Below, in pieces: positions 56,319-64,000 of a stretch of DNA of 64,000 nt. The position numbers and the translations under genes were made by a program. Position 1 is the stretch's first letter, and the number at the start of each line of letters is the position of its first letter. Below the pieces are notes generated by a model. The model was not told where the DNA came from. It searched no databases and was given only the letters and a program-made list of their open reading frames with translations. This DNA comes from Planobispora longispora. Lineage in GTDB: Bacteria; Actinomycetota; Actinomycetes; Streptosporangiales; Streptosporangiaceae. The DNA lies in NCBI RefSeq assembly GCF_016863135.1, contig NZ_BOOH01000028.1, positions 1 to 64,000 of the forward strand, in the 5' to 3' direction.

Positions 56319-57305
56319 ATGGACATCGTCCTGGTCGTCATCGCGGCGATCCTCCTCGTGGTGGTCCTCACCACGACGACTGCTCTGAGCGCCGAGCAGC
56401 GCAGGGTCCGCAACGCCGCGGCCAACTACCGCGGCGGCCCGCTCAGCCCCTACGAGCTGGCCTATCTGGCCGGAGGACCGCTCCGCACCGTCAACACCGC
56501 GCTCGGCATGCTGGCCAAGGGCGGCGGCATCCGGGTCTCCCGGGGCGCTCAGGTCTCCCTCGTCGCCGGGGCGCCGCCGTCCCCGGACCCGGTCGAGCAG
56601 GCCGTCCTCGACGCCCTCGCCGCCCGCTCGGGCGTCTCGCCGGTCGGGGAGCTGCGCCGTGCGGTGGCCGACGGGGAGGCCATGAACGGCCTGCGCTACC
56701 GCCTGCTCGGCATGGGACTGCTGGTGCCCGACGGGGCCCTGGCCGGGATGGGGGGCCGGCTGAACCGGCTGGTGACCGTCTCGGTGCTCGCGGCGATCTT
56801 CACGATCGGCACGCTCGTCATCGGGCTGTCCAGCGGTCTGACCGTGGTCGCGATGCTGGTCGGCGCCCTGGCGACGGTGCTGGGGCTGTCCGCCTACCGC
56901 AGGCAGAAGCGGACCCTGCGCAACGTGCTCAGCAGGGCCGGGCACGACGTGCTCGACTCCGCCCGCCGCGTCCACGTCCGCGGCGCCCGTCCCGCCACCG
57001 CCGACCTGGCCTTCGCGATCGGCGCGCCCGTGGCCCTGTACGGCCTCAGCGAGCTCGACGACCCGGCCCTGACCGAGGAGCTGGCGCACCGCGACCAGGC
57101 CACCGGCTCCGTGGGCGGAGCCTGCGGCGGCGGGTCGGGCGGCTCCGGCGACGGCTCCTCCTACGGTGACAGCTCCTCCTACGGCGGCGGGGACATCGGC
57201 TCCGGCGGCTGGGGCGGTGACTCCGGCGGCGGGTCGAGCGACTCCGGCGGCGGATCGAGCTGCGGCGGCGGTGGCGGCTGCGGCGGAGGCTGCGGCGGTG
57301 GCTGA
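56319..57305 (+). CDS. TIGR04222-domain membrane protein with Cys/Gly-rich C-terminus
   Basis: 328 aa. Membrane segment at 2-20, a winged-helix-like TIGR04222 region (about 33-140; [18 protein letters not shown]), a second membrane pair (about 148-190), and a C-terminal tail from about 262. The tail is Gly/Ser-rich with Cys in GACGGG and a terminal Cys/Gly stretch, Cys315, Cys321 and Cys325. GGAGGTG supports ATG 56319. The 3' end overlaps the DUF692 gene by 8 bp, suggesting a functional pair. Confidence 0.82.
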   Translation: MDIVLVVIAAILLVVVLTTTTALSAEQRRVRNAAANYRGGPLSPYELAYLAGGPLRTVNTALGMLAKGGGIRVSRGAQVSLVAGAPPSPDPVEQAVLDALAARSGVSPVGELRRAVADGEAMNGLRYRLLGMGLLVPDGALAGMGGRLNRLVTVSVLAAIFTIGTLVIGLSSGLTVVAMLVGALATVLGLSAYRRQKRTLRNVLSRAGHDVLDSARRVHVRGARPATADLAFAIGAPVALYGLSELDDPALTEELAHRDQATGSVGGACGGGSGGSGDGSSYGDSSSYGGGDIGSGGWGGDSGGGSSDSGGGSSCGGGGGCGGGCGGG

Positions 57306-58104
57306 GCGGCTGGGCGTCGGCATCGGCTGGCGGCCGGAGATCGACCTCACCGTGGAGCGGCTGCCCGGCATCGGGTTCGTCGAGGTCATCGCGGAGAACA
57401 TCCGCCCCGACCGGCTCCCGGAGTCGCTGCGGGTGCTGCGCGCCCGGGGCGTGCCGGTGATCCCGCACGGCGTCGGGCTGGGAGTGGGCGGCGCCGAGCC
57501 GCCGGATCCGGCCCGGCTGGCGCATCTGGCCGCGTGCGCCGAGGCGCTGGGCGCGCCGCTGGTCAGCGAGCACCTGGCCTTCGTCCGCGCGGGCGGGCTG
57601 GAGGCCGGCCACCTGCTGCCCGTGCCGCGCACCCGCCGGGCGCTCGGCGTGGTGATCGAGAACGTGCGCCGGGCGCAGGACGCGCTCGACGTCCCGCTGG
57701 CCCTGGAGAACGTGGCGGCGCTGTTCGGCTGGCCCGAGGACGAGATGACGGAGGCGGCCTTCCTCGGCGAGCTGGTCGCCGCGACCGGGGTCAAGCTCCT
57801 GATCGACGTGGCCAACCTCTACACCAACCAGGTCAACCTGGGCCTGTCCGCCGTCGAGGCGCTGGACGGCCTGCCGCTGCAGGAGCTGGCCTACGTCCAC
57901 GTCGCCGGCGGTCACGCGCATGACGGCGTCTGGCACGACACCCACACCGCGCACGTCCCCGGCGACGTGCTCGCCATCCTGTCGGAGTTGTGCGCCCGGG
58001 TGGATCCGCCCGGCGTGCTGCTGGAATGGGACGACCGATATCCCAGCGACGAGGAGCTGGAGGCCGAGCTGGGCCGGATCCGCGGGGCGATGGCGCGTGC
58101 CTGA
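57298..58104 (+). CDS. DUF692 family protein (MNIO-type iron oxidase family)
   Basis: 268 aa TIM-barrel protein. Conserved segments: [67 protein letters not shown] and LLEWDDRYP. These carry the His/Glu/Asp ligands expected of multinuclear non-heme iron oxidases such as MbnB and TglH, which modify cysteines or aspartates in peptides. GTG 57298 overlaps the TIGR04222 gene. Cys-rich tail of its partner could be a substrate, but that is inference. Confidence 0.87.
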   Translation: MAERLGVGIGWRPEIDLTVERLPGIGFVEVIAENIRPDRLPESLRVLRARGVPVIPHGVGLGVGGAEPPDPARLAHLAACAEALGAPLVSEHLAFVRAGGLEAGHLLPVPRTRRALGVVIENVRRAQDALDVPLALENVAALFGWPEDEMTEAAFLGELVAATGVKLLIDVANLYTNQVNLGLSAVEALDGLPLQELAYVHVAGGHAHDGVWHDTHTAHVPGDVLAILSELCARVDPPGVLLEWDDRYPSDEELEAELGRIRGAMARA

Positions 58105-58546
58105 GCCCGGTCCCCGGCCCGCGCCCGGCCCGCCGTCCGGCCTCGGCTCCCCGTCCGGTCCCGGCTCCCCGGCCGCTCCCGAGGCCCGGGACGAGCTGGC
58201 CAGAGCGCAGGCCGAGCTGCTGGCCGCCCTGGTCGCGGGCGGGGAGACGCCCGCCGGGTTCGACGAGGAACGGCTGCGCATCCAGGCCTCCAGCCTGATC
58301 GCCAAGCGGCGGGGCCAGGTGGCGCGGCTCCGGCCCGACCTGGTCAGAGCCCTCGGCGGTGACTTCGCGGCCGAGTTCGCCGCCTACGCCCGGGGCCGGC
58401 CCAAGCCTCCCGGGGGGTCCCGGGCCGACGCCCGGGACTTCGCCGAAGGACTCAGGGCGGCGGGGCGGATCCCGGGAGACCCGGATCCGGAGCCGTCTCC
58501 GCGGCCGGGATGGTGGTCCCGCCTGGTCCGGCGCCGGGGACGGTGA
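58097..58546 (+). CDS. SCO6045-like partner protein of the DUF692 gene
   Basis: 149 aa. Pro/Gly-rich N-terminus (1-30) with a helical domain (about 33-115; [44 protein letters not shown]). This fits the SCO6045-like C-terminal domain that often accompanies DUF692 and may serve as its partner, as DUF2063-type proteins do elsewhere. GTG 58097 overlaps the preceding gene by 8 bp. Confidence 0.72.
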   Translation: MPEPGPRPAPGPPSGLGSPSGPGSPAAPEARDELARAQAELLAALVAGGETPAGFDEERLRIQASSLIAKRRGQVARLRPDLVRALGGDFAAEFAAYARGRPKPPGGSRADARDFAEGLRAAGRIPGDPDPEPSPRPGWWSRLVRRRGR

Positions 58547-58658
58547 CCGGCGGCGGGAGCCGGTGGGAATAGTCAGACCCGAAAAGTCCGTCAATTCCTG
58601 ATGAATCCGTAGAGAGGGCGAGAGCGGTCCGCAGGGCGGCGATAATTGCCTGTCAGCG

Positions 58659-58683
58659 CCCCTCGACGGCGGGCGTTGAGGGG
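58659..58683 (+). promoter_or_regulatory. Hairpin next to the cis-prenyltransferase ribosome binding site
   Basis: 10-bp stem (58659-58668 with 58674-58683, one G-T wobble), 5-nt loop. Its 3' arm overlaps the beginning of GGGAGGG (58681-58687). Confidence 0.45.
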
Positions 58684-58695
58684 AGGGCTCCAGAC

Positions 58696-59463
58696 ATGGG
58701 CGTGCGCGACATCGTCTACCGGCTGTACGAGCGGCGGCTCGAGGCGAAGCTGTCCCGGGAGCGGGACATGGTTCCCCGTCACGTCGGCGTGATCGTCGAC
58801 GGCAACCGCCGCTGGGCCCGGGCGATGGGCATCGAGGACGTCAGCCGGGGGCACCGCAAGGGCGCCGACAAGATCTCCGAACTCGTCTGCTGGTGCCGGG
58901 AGGCGGGCGTCGAGGTCGTCACCGTCTGGCTGCTGTCCAGTGACAACATCAACCGCTCCAAGGACGAGCTGGAACCCCTCATGAAGATCATTGAGGACGT
59001 GGTCCAGGAGCTCGTGGACGCCGGCTGGCACATCAAGCCGATGGGCGCGCTTGACCTTCTGCCGGATCACACGGCTCGTGTCCTGAAAAATGCAAAAGAA
59101 GCCACGGCGCACCGTCCGGGTTTGATTGTGAACGTTGCGGTTGGGTATGGAGGAAGGCGTGAGATCGCTGATGCGGTGCGCTCCCTCCTCCTGGAGCACG
59201 CCAGCAAGGGGGCGACCATCGAAGACCTGGTCGAGGTCCTCGATGTGGAGCACATCGCGGAGCATCTCTACACGCGCGGCCAGCCCGACCCGGATCTGGT
59301 CATCCGGACCTCGGGAGAGCAGCGGCTCTCCGGCTTCCTGCTCTGGCAGAGCGCCCACTCCGAGTTCTACTTCTGCGAGGCCTACTGGCCTGACTTCCGC
59401 AGGGTCGACTTTCTGCGGGCTCTCCGCTCGTACGCCGCTCGGCACCGACGGTACGGAACCTGA
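58696..59463 (+). CDS. uppS: Cis-prenyltransferase (Z-farnesyl / undecaprenyl diphosphate synthase family)
   Basis: 255 aa. Catalytic Asp35 in VIVDGNRRWARAMG; GHRKGADK follows. The SGEQRLSGFLLWQSAHSEFYF block and R-T-S-G-E are typical. The protein is similar in length to Z-FPP synthases like Rv1086 and may make short or long cis-prenyl chains for lipid carriers; a second paralogue elsewhere would be needed to decide. GGGAGGG precedes ATG 58696. Confidence 0.9.
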   Translation: MGVRDIVYRLYERRLEAKLSRERDMVPRHVGVIVDGNRRWARAMGIEDVSRGHRKGADKISELVCWCREAGVEVVTVWLLSSDNINRSKDELEPLMKIIEDVVQELVDAGWHIKPMGALDLLPDHTARVLKNAKEATAHRPGLIVNVAVGYGGRREIADAVRSLLLEHASKGATIEDLVEVLDVEHIAEHLYTRGQPDPDLVIRTSGEQRLSGFLLWQSAHSEFYFCEAYWPDFRRVDFLRALRSYAARHRRYGT

Positions 59464-59703
59464 AACGCAACGTGAACACCCCCTTTCGGTCAGGATTATC
59501 CCATTGGAATGGGGGAATTCAGGACGTACCGTAAGAGGTAGGCGGATAAACCCCGCCTACTCCGGAGAGGGCCCGCCTTTGCGTCACGACCCGCGAAGAA
59601 GGGCCGGTCTCCGGTCCCTCCTCGGCGTGTCGCGAGCGTGGGCCCGGGTCCGGTCCGCATCCCACCTCATGGCAGGGCGCCTGTGGCGCCCGGGGGAGAA
59701 CGC
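59464..59703. promoter_or_regulatory. Upstream region of phoH with a 14-bp palindrome
   Basis: 240 bp non-coding. CCCATTGGAATGGG at 59500-59513 is a perfect inverted repeat of 6-bp arms; its binder is unknown. No other signal or gene is seen in this stretch. Confidence 0.4.
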
Positions 59704-61026
59704 GTGGCACACCCTTCGTCCTCATCCGCGTCGCCGGTCGCCGGTCGGCGTACGTACGTCCTGGACACCTCGGTCCTCCTGGCGGATCCCGCGGCGATCA
59801 GCCGCTTCGCCGAGCACGAGGTCGTCCTCCCGATCGTCGTCATAACCGAGCTGGAGGCCAAGCGGCACCACCCCGAGCTCGGCTACTTCGCGCGCAAGGC
59901 GCTGCGGCACCTCGACGATCTGCGGGTGACACACGGACGTCTGGACGAGCCCATGCCGGTCGGCGAGGGCACCGTCAGGGTCGAGCTGAACCACAGCGAC
60001 CCGTCGATCCTGCCCGCCGGCTTCCGGCTCGGCGACAACGACACCCGCATCCTGACCGTCGCGCGCTCCCTGGCCGCGGAGGGTCTCGATGTGGTTCTCG
60101 TGTCCAAGGACCTCCCGATGCGGATCAAGGCCGCGTCCATCGGGCTCGCCGCGGAGGAATACCGGGCCGAGCTCGTCGTGGAGTCCGGCTGGACCGGGAT
60201 GGACGAGCTCCAGGTGACCGACGAGGACGTCGAGACGCTCTTCGATCGCGGCAGCGCGGAGCTGGCCGAGGCGCGCGACCTGCCCACGCACACCGGCCTG
60301 CGGCTGCTGTCCAGCCGGGGATCGGCGCTGGGCCGCGTGATGCCGGACAAGTCGGTGCGCCTGGTCCGCGGCGACCGCGAGGTGTTCGGCCTGCACGGAC
60401 GCTCCGCCGAGCAGCGCATCGCCCTGGACCTCCTGATGGACCCCGAGGTCGGCATCGTCTCGATGGGCGGCCGGGCCGGCACCGGCAAGTCCGCGCTCGC
60501 GCTCTGCGCCGGGCTGGAGGCGGTGCTGGAGCGCCGCCAGCACCGCAAGGTCATCGTCTTCCGCCCGCTGTACGCCGTGGGCGGCCAGGAGCTCGGCTAC
60601 CTGCCCGGCACCGAGAACGAGAAGATGGGCCCCTGGGCCCAGGCGGTCTACGACACCCTGGGCGCGGTCACCACGCCCGAGGTGATCGAGGAGGTCATCG
60701 ACCGGGGCATGCTGGAGGTGCTCCCGCTCACCCACATCCGGGGGCGCTCGCTCCACGACGCCTTCGTGATCGTCGATGAGGCCCAGTCGCTGGAGCGGGG
60801 GGTGCTGCTCACGGTCCTGAGCCGGATCGGCGCCAACTCCCGGGTCGTGCTCACCCACGACATCGCCCAGCGCGACAACCTGCGGGTGGGCCGGCACGAC
60901 GGCGTGGTCGCGGTGGTGGAGAAGCTCAAGGGCCACCCGCTGTTCGCGCACGTCACGCTGACCCGCTCGGAGCGCTCGCCGATCGCCGCGCTGGTCACCG
61001 AGATGCTGGAGGACGTGACGATGTGA
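59704..61026 (+). CDS. phoH: PhoH family ATPase with N-terminal PIN domain (PhoH2-like)
   Basis: 440 aa. An N-terminal PIN RNase domain (about 18-155) with [12 protein letters not shown], Glu in [10 protein letters not shown] and LGDNDTRIL, followed by a PhoH helicase/ATPase domain: Walker [15 protein letters not shown] (about 257-270), Walker [13 protein letters not shown]. Such fusion proteins unwind and cleave RNA, and in mycobacteria act with an upstream antitoxin-like gene; here no antitoxin is adjacent. GGGGGAGAA precedes GTG 59704. Confidence 0.92.
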   Translation: MAHPSSSSASPVAGRRTYVLDTSVLLADPAAISRFAEHEVVLPIVVITELEAKRHHPELGYFARKALRHLDDLRVTHGRLDEPMPVGEGTVRVELNHSDPSILPAGFRLGDNDTRILTVARSLAAEGLDVVLVSKDLPMRIKAASIGLAAEEYRAELVVESGWTGMDELQVTDEDVETLFDRGSAELAEARDLPTHTGLRLLSSRGSALGRVMPDKSVRLVRGDREVFGLHGRSAEQRIALDLLMDPEVGIVSMGGRAGTGKSALALCAGLEAVLERRQHRKVIVFRPLYAVGGQELGYLPGTENEKMGPWAQAVYDTLGAVTTPEVIEEVIDRGMLEVLPLTHIRGRSLHDAFVIVDEAQSLERGVLLTVLSRIGANSRVVLTHDIAQRDNLRVGRHDGVVAVVEKLKGHPLFAHVTLTRSERSPIAALVTEMLEDVTM

Positions 61027-61044
61027 CCCGGGGCCGTCGGGGGA

Positions 61045-61590
61045 TCACGGCGGGAGCCGTACTCCCTCGGCGGCCAGGTCGCGGAAGTCGGAGCAGTTGT
61101 GCTCGCCCAGCGCCTCCGGGAGGCCGGGGAACAGCCGGGTGACCTCGACACTCCAGATGCTCTCCTGCTTGTTCTGCCTGACCGTGCAGGTGATCTGGGC
61201 CAGGCCCAGCCGGGACACCCGGCCCTCGCCGGAGATGACCACGTTCAGCCGGTACCCCACGTTCCCCGCCAGGTCGTCGTGCTGGGGGACGTCGGTGTAG
61301 CGGGTGGTCTTGCTGTCGTAGTGGCTGAAGCGGGTCAGCTCGCTCGTCAGGCCCGGTCTCGGCGGCTGCTTCCCGGCGCGGAACAGGGTGTCGACGACGT
61401 TCTTGGCGGAGTCGGAGATCACCGGCACCTGGGCGGGCTCCAGGCGTCCGTCGCGGACCAGGTAGACCGTGACCCACGCCGGGCTGTAGCTGATCACCGG
61501 GGGCCGGCCCCGGTCCACCACCCCGGTGGGCTCGACGCCGCACCCGCCGAGCAGCAGGACGGCCGCGACCAGGCAGGCGATCCTTCTCAT
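61045..61590 (-). CDS. Lipoprotein cotranscribed with a two-component system
   Basis: 181 aa. The lipobox is LLLGGC (mature Cys about residue 17), so it faces outside. The rest is unrecognised, with C-terminal AQITCTVRQNKQESIWSVEV. The ATG overlaps the kinase stop by 2 bp (ATGA), so it is cotranslated. Such lipoproteins often tune sensor-kinase input. Partner genes: response regulator and kinase just upstream. Confidence 0.8.
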   Translation of the reverse strand: MRRIACLVAAVLLLGGCGVEPTGVVDRGRPPVISYSPAWVTVYLVRDGRLEPAQVPVISDSAKNVVDTLFRAGKQPPRPGLTSELTRFSHYDSKTTRYTDVPQHDDLAGNVGYRLNVVISGEGRVSRLGLAQITCTVRQNKQESIWSVEVTRLFPGLPEALGEHNCSDFRDLAAEGVRLPP

Positions 61591-62993
61591 GCCGGGGGCA
61601 GCCAGACCGTGAAGAGCGTGCCCGGCTCCTGCGGGCGCACCGAGATCGTGCCGCCGTGCAGCTGGGCGTTGGAGCGGGCGATGGACAACCCGAGCCCGCT
61701 GCCGTCGCCGCGCGTGCCGGCCTTGTAGAAGCGGTTGAAGACGTGGGGCAGGTCTCCCGGGGGGATGCCCTTGCCGTGGTCGCGCACCTTCACCTCCAGT
61801 CCGTGGGGCGTGACGCGGGCGGTCACCAGGACGGGCGGCTCGCCGTGCCGCAGGGCGTTGCCGACCAGGTTGGCGAGGATGACGTCCAGGCGTCGCGGAT
61901 CGACGGTGAAGGCCAACCCGCGGGGGGCCTTCACCTCCACCTTCTCCGACCAGCCCCGCATCTCCAGGCAGTCGTGGATCGCGTCGGAGATGTTCATGGT
62001 CTCCAGGTTCAGCGTGGCCGTGCCCGAGTCGAACCGGCTCGCCTCGATGAGCTGCTCCACCATGGTGCGCAGCCGTTCGATCTCGCGCAGCACCAGCCGT
62101 ACGGCCGCCGCCGACTCCCGCGGCAGCCGGTCGGCCTCCTCCGACAACATGTCGGTCACCGCCGTCATCGCGGTCAGCGGGGTCCGCAGCTCGTGGGAGA
62201 CGTCGGCCACGAACCGGCGGGACATCGCCTCCAGGGTCCGCAGCTCCGACACGCTGTGCTCCAGCGCGGCGGCGGTGTCGTTGAACGTCGCGGTGAGCTC
62301 GGCCAGCTCGTCCTGGCCGTGGACGGGGAGCCGGGTGTCCAGGTGCCCGGCCCCGAGCGCCCGGGCGGCCGAGCCCAGCCGGCGGACCGGGAGCAGCACC
62401 CGCTGGGCCGAGACCAGGGCCACGGCGAGCGCGATGACCAGCATGATGGTCCCGGCGGTGGCCAGCGACCTGCGCATGCCGTCCAGGAGCTGCTCCTCCG
62501 TGTCGAGGGGGACGAACACGAAGACGCTCATGCCGGTCGGCTGCGGCAGGTGGATGGGCTCGACCCGCCACACGGGAGTGCCGATCACCAGCCACATCCG
62601 GCCGTCGACCCGCTCGCGCTTGGACGCCGTGCGGTCGGCGGACCGCGCGCGCAGGTCGGAGGGGACGTCGTCCATGCCGAACTCGCCGTCGGGGTACAGG
62701 TACTCCTCGAACCGGACCACCACGCCTCCCCGCTGCGGCCGCAGGCTCTTCTGCAGGACGGTGATCTCCAGGTCGGTCGGCGGGCTGTCCCCCGGCCACA
62801 GCGCGCCGATGGGCACCCTGGCGCCCTCCAGGGTGGCCCGCATGTCCGCCAGGGCGTCCTGCTCGGCGCGCTCGATCACCCGGTGCTTGACGAGCTCGTA
62901 GCCGATCCCCGCGACGAGGGCGGAGGCCGCGACGGCGATCAGGGTGAAGGCGATGACCAGGCGTCCGCGCAGGCTGGCGTAGACGCGCCTCAC
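61587..62993 (-). CDS. Sensor histidine kinase (OmpR-type partner)
   Basis: 468 aa. Two membrane segments (about 11-33 and 176-198) flank an extracytoplasmic domain. A HAMP follows (about 200-252), then the HisKA box DVSHELRTPLTAMT (His near residue 262), and the HATPase domain: NLVGNALRHG, DHGKGIP, GSGLGLSI. The operon order is regulator, kinase, lipoprotein. The kinase stop overlaps the lipoprotein start. Confidence 0.93.
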   Translation of the reverse strand: MRRVYASLRGRLVIAFTLIAVAASALVAGIGYELVKHRVIERAEQDALADMRATLEGARVPIGALWPGDSPPTDLEITVLQKSLRPQRGGVVVRFEEYLYPDGEFGMDDVPSDLRARSADRTASKRERVDGRMWLVIGTPVWRVEPIHLPQPTGMSVFVFVPLDTEEQLLDGMRRSLATAGTIMLVIALAVALVSAQRVLLPVRRLGSAARALGAGHLDTRLPVHGQDELAELTATFNDTAAALEHSVSELRTLEAMSRRFVADVSHELRTPLTAMTAVTDMLSEEADRLPRESAAAVRLVLREIERLRTMVEQLIEASRFDSGTATLNLETMNISDAIHDCLEMRGWSEKVEVKAPRGLAFTVDPRRLDVILANLVGNALRHGEPPVLVTARVTPHGLEVKVRDHGKGIPPGDLPHVFNRFYKAGTRGDGSGLGLSIARSNAQLHGGTISVRPQEPGTLFTVWLPPA

Positions 62994-63011
62994 GGCGACC
63001 TCACAACGATC

Positions 63012-63686
63012 TCACGGCGGGCTGAACCGGTAGCCGAACCCGCGCACCGTGTGGATGAACGCCGGCTCGGCCGGCACCGGCTCTATCTTGGCGCGGATCC
63101 GCTGCACGCAGGCGTCCACCAGCCGTGAGTCCGCGACATGGGTGTGGTCCCAGACGGCCCGCAGCAGGTATCTGCGGTTGAGCACCTGGCCGGGGTGGCG
63201 GACCAGCTCCAGCAGGAGCCGGAGTTCTGTGGGGGTCAGGTGGATCTCCCGGCCGGCCAGCGCGACCTTCAGCGCCCCGCGGTCCACGACCAGGTCGCCG
63301 AAGGTGATGCGGTCGGAGGAGACGGACTCCACCCGGCGCAGGACGGCGCGGATCCGGGCGTCCAGCACGCGGGGCTCGACCGGCTTGACCACGTAGTCGT
63401 CGGCTCCGGCCTCCAGGCCCACGACCACGTCGAGGTCGTCCCCCCGGGCGGTGAGGAGGATCACCGGGAGCTGGTCCATCTTGCGGATCCGGCGGCAGAC
63501 CTCGACCCCGTCGATCCCGGGCAGCATGACGTCCAGGATGGCGATCTCGGGGCGACGGGACCGGACGTGGTCCAGCGCCTCCTCGCCGGTGGAGTAGGAG
63601 GTCACGGAGTGGCCCTGACGGGTCAGCGCCAGCTCGAGAGCGGTGCGGACCGAGGGATCGTCTTCAACGAGGAGAATGCCGGCCAC
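63012..63686 (-). CDS. OmpR/PhoB-family response regulator
   Basis: 224 aa. Receiver domain with LLVEDD at the start, phospho-acceptor Asp in ILDVMLPGIDG (about residue 52) and Lys in KPVEPRVL; a winged-helix C-terminal DNA-binding domain from about 125 (LTPTELRLLLELVRHPGQVLNR). GTG start. Its upstream region has a GTCAT-n6-GTGAC site similar to the AfsQ1 recognition pattern, hinting that the regulator may be AfsQ1-like and autoregulated. Confidence 0.93.
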   Translation of the reverse strand: MAGILLVEDDPSVRTALELALTRQGHSVTSYSTGEEALDHVRSRRPEIAILDVMLPGIDGVEVCRRIRKMDQLPVILLTARGDDLDVVVGLEAGADDYVVKPVEPRVLDARIRAVLRRVESVSSDRITFGDLVVDRGALKVALAGREIHLTPTELRLLLELVRHPGQVLNRRYLLRAVWDHTHVADSRLVDACVQRIRAKIEPVPAEPAFIHTVRGFGYRFSPP

Positions 63687-64000
63687 CTGGTCATTATTCT
63701 TCCCGCATCACATAACGCCCGCTATGTCATGAAACTGTGACATGGAGGGCATACCGCCACCATAGTGATCAGGAACCCTGGTCAAGGTCCTCCTCCGGCG
63801 AACAGGGGACTGTGGGCGAGGTTCGCCATGGCAAGTGTGAGGAAAATCACAACGGCCGGTCAAGTGTCGGAAAAGTCCTTTTAACCAGGGGATCAGTCAC
63901 CGGCCGCCGACCCCGCCACCCTCCGATGCCATCCGAATTCCCCGTTTCGGTTGCGGAGCACCCCCCGGTTCACGGCAAGCTCATAGGTCGTGAGTTCAGG
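63687..64000. promoter_or_regulatory. Upstream region of the two-component operon to window end
   Basis: 314 bp without a gene. GTCATGAAACTGTGAC at 63726-63741 matches the AfsQ1-type pattern GTnAC-n6-GTnAC at 9 of 10 fixed bases, and it sits within the 6-bp inverted repeat ATGTCA/TGACAT. The last 100 bp have a leader-like look on the + strand and may precede a gene outside the window; no riboswitch could be named. Confidence 0.45.

Noticed and set aside
63900-64000. Possible c-di-AMP (ydaO) riboswitch at the right edge
   Set aside because: Looks leader-like, but the conserved GGGTGAA and CCGAACCCGACAGCTAACCTC-type blocks I remember are not present, and the element is cut by the window end.

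Overview
The window is a 64 kb piece of a high-GC (roughly 70 percent) actinobacterial chromosome, most likely from the Streptosporangiales (Streptosporangium or Nonomuraea type). The evidence is frequent GTG starts, a mycothiol conjugate amidase (mca), an F420/PPOX-type flavin protein, a GTP-dependent PEP carboxykinase, the ftsB-DUF501-ppx block, a PIN-PhoH protein and a complete FxSxx-COOH (fxs) peptide system. I see no phage, insertion sequence, rRNA or CRISPR array. Most of the window is ordinary chromosomal housekeeping.

Layout. 1-7.4 kb: ftsB, DUF501, ppx; a secreted repeat protein whose signal peptide carries two rare TTA codons; udgB; ndh behind a perfect Rex operator; an ACT-domain protein coupled to a peptide deformylase-like gene with an altered active site. 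7.48 kb: an unusual 73-nt tRNA with a UAA anticodon but a short variable loop. 7.9-9.7 kb: an SPFH / ribbon-helix-helix / GPP34 operon behind a 16-bp palindrome. 9.9-17.9 kb: a GAF histidine kinase, a degenerate Ser/Thr kinase, a Bax-inhibitor-1 membrane protein, small DUF proteins, a thiolase, a PQQ-repeat lipoprotein and an SGNH hydrolase. 18.1-22.4 kb: transsulfuration genes cbs and metB around an orphan histidine kinase. 22.4-27.6 kb: small membrane proteins and a MoxR-type ATPase / VWA pair. 27.8-35.9 kb: FIST sensor protein, ROK kinase, M1 peptidase lipoprotein, hppD with a divergent Lrp regulator, and a bifunctional penicillin-binding protein. 35.9-37.9 kb: a thioredoxin-fold DUF255 protein.

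38.2-46.3 kb holds the most interesting locus: fxsA (57-aa precursor ending F-N-S-S-I), fxsB (radical SAM/SPASM fused to an HExxH domain), fxsC (TIR-like) and fxsT (P-loop, TIR-like, NB-ARC and TPR domains in one 1297-aa protein). It looks like a peptide-modification module attached to a STAND/TIR-type signalling or defence module.

46.4-56.2 kb: an alpha/beta hydrolase, hypothetical proteins, mca, DUF4307, greA, an NlpC/P60 hydrolase, a TetR regulator and pckG. The pckG leader carries four GntR/DasR-like operator matches. 56.3-58.5 kb: a TIGR04222 membrane protein with a Cys/Gly tail, overlapping a DUF692 (MNIO-family) enzyme and an SCO6045-like partner; this is a candidate uncharacterised modification system. 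58.7-63.7 kb: a cis-prenyltransferase, PhoH, and a response regulator / kinase / lipoprotein operon.

A recurring feature is short tandem duplication (17-71 bp units). It occurs inside genes (deformylase, ROK) and repeatedly at gene 3' ends, where the stop codon itself is part of the repeated unit.
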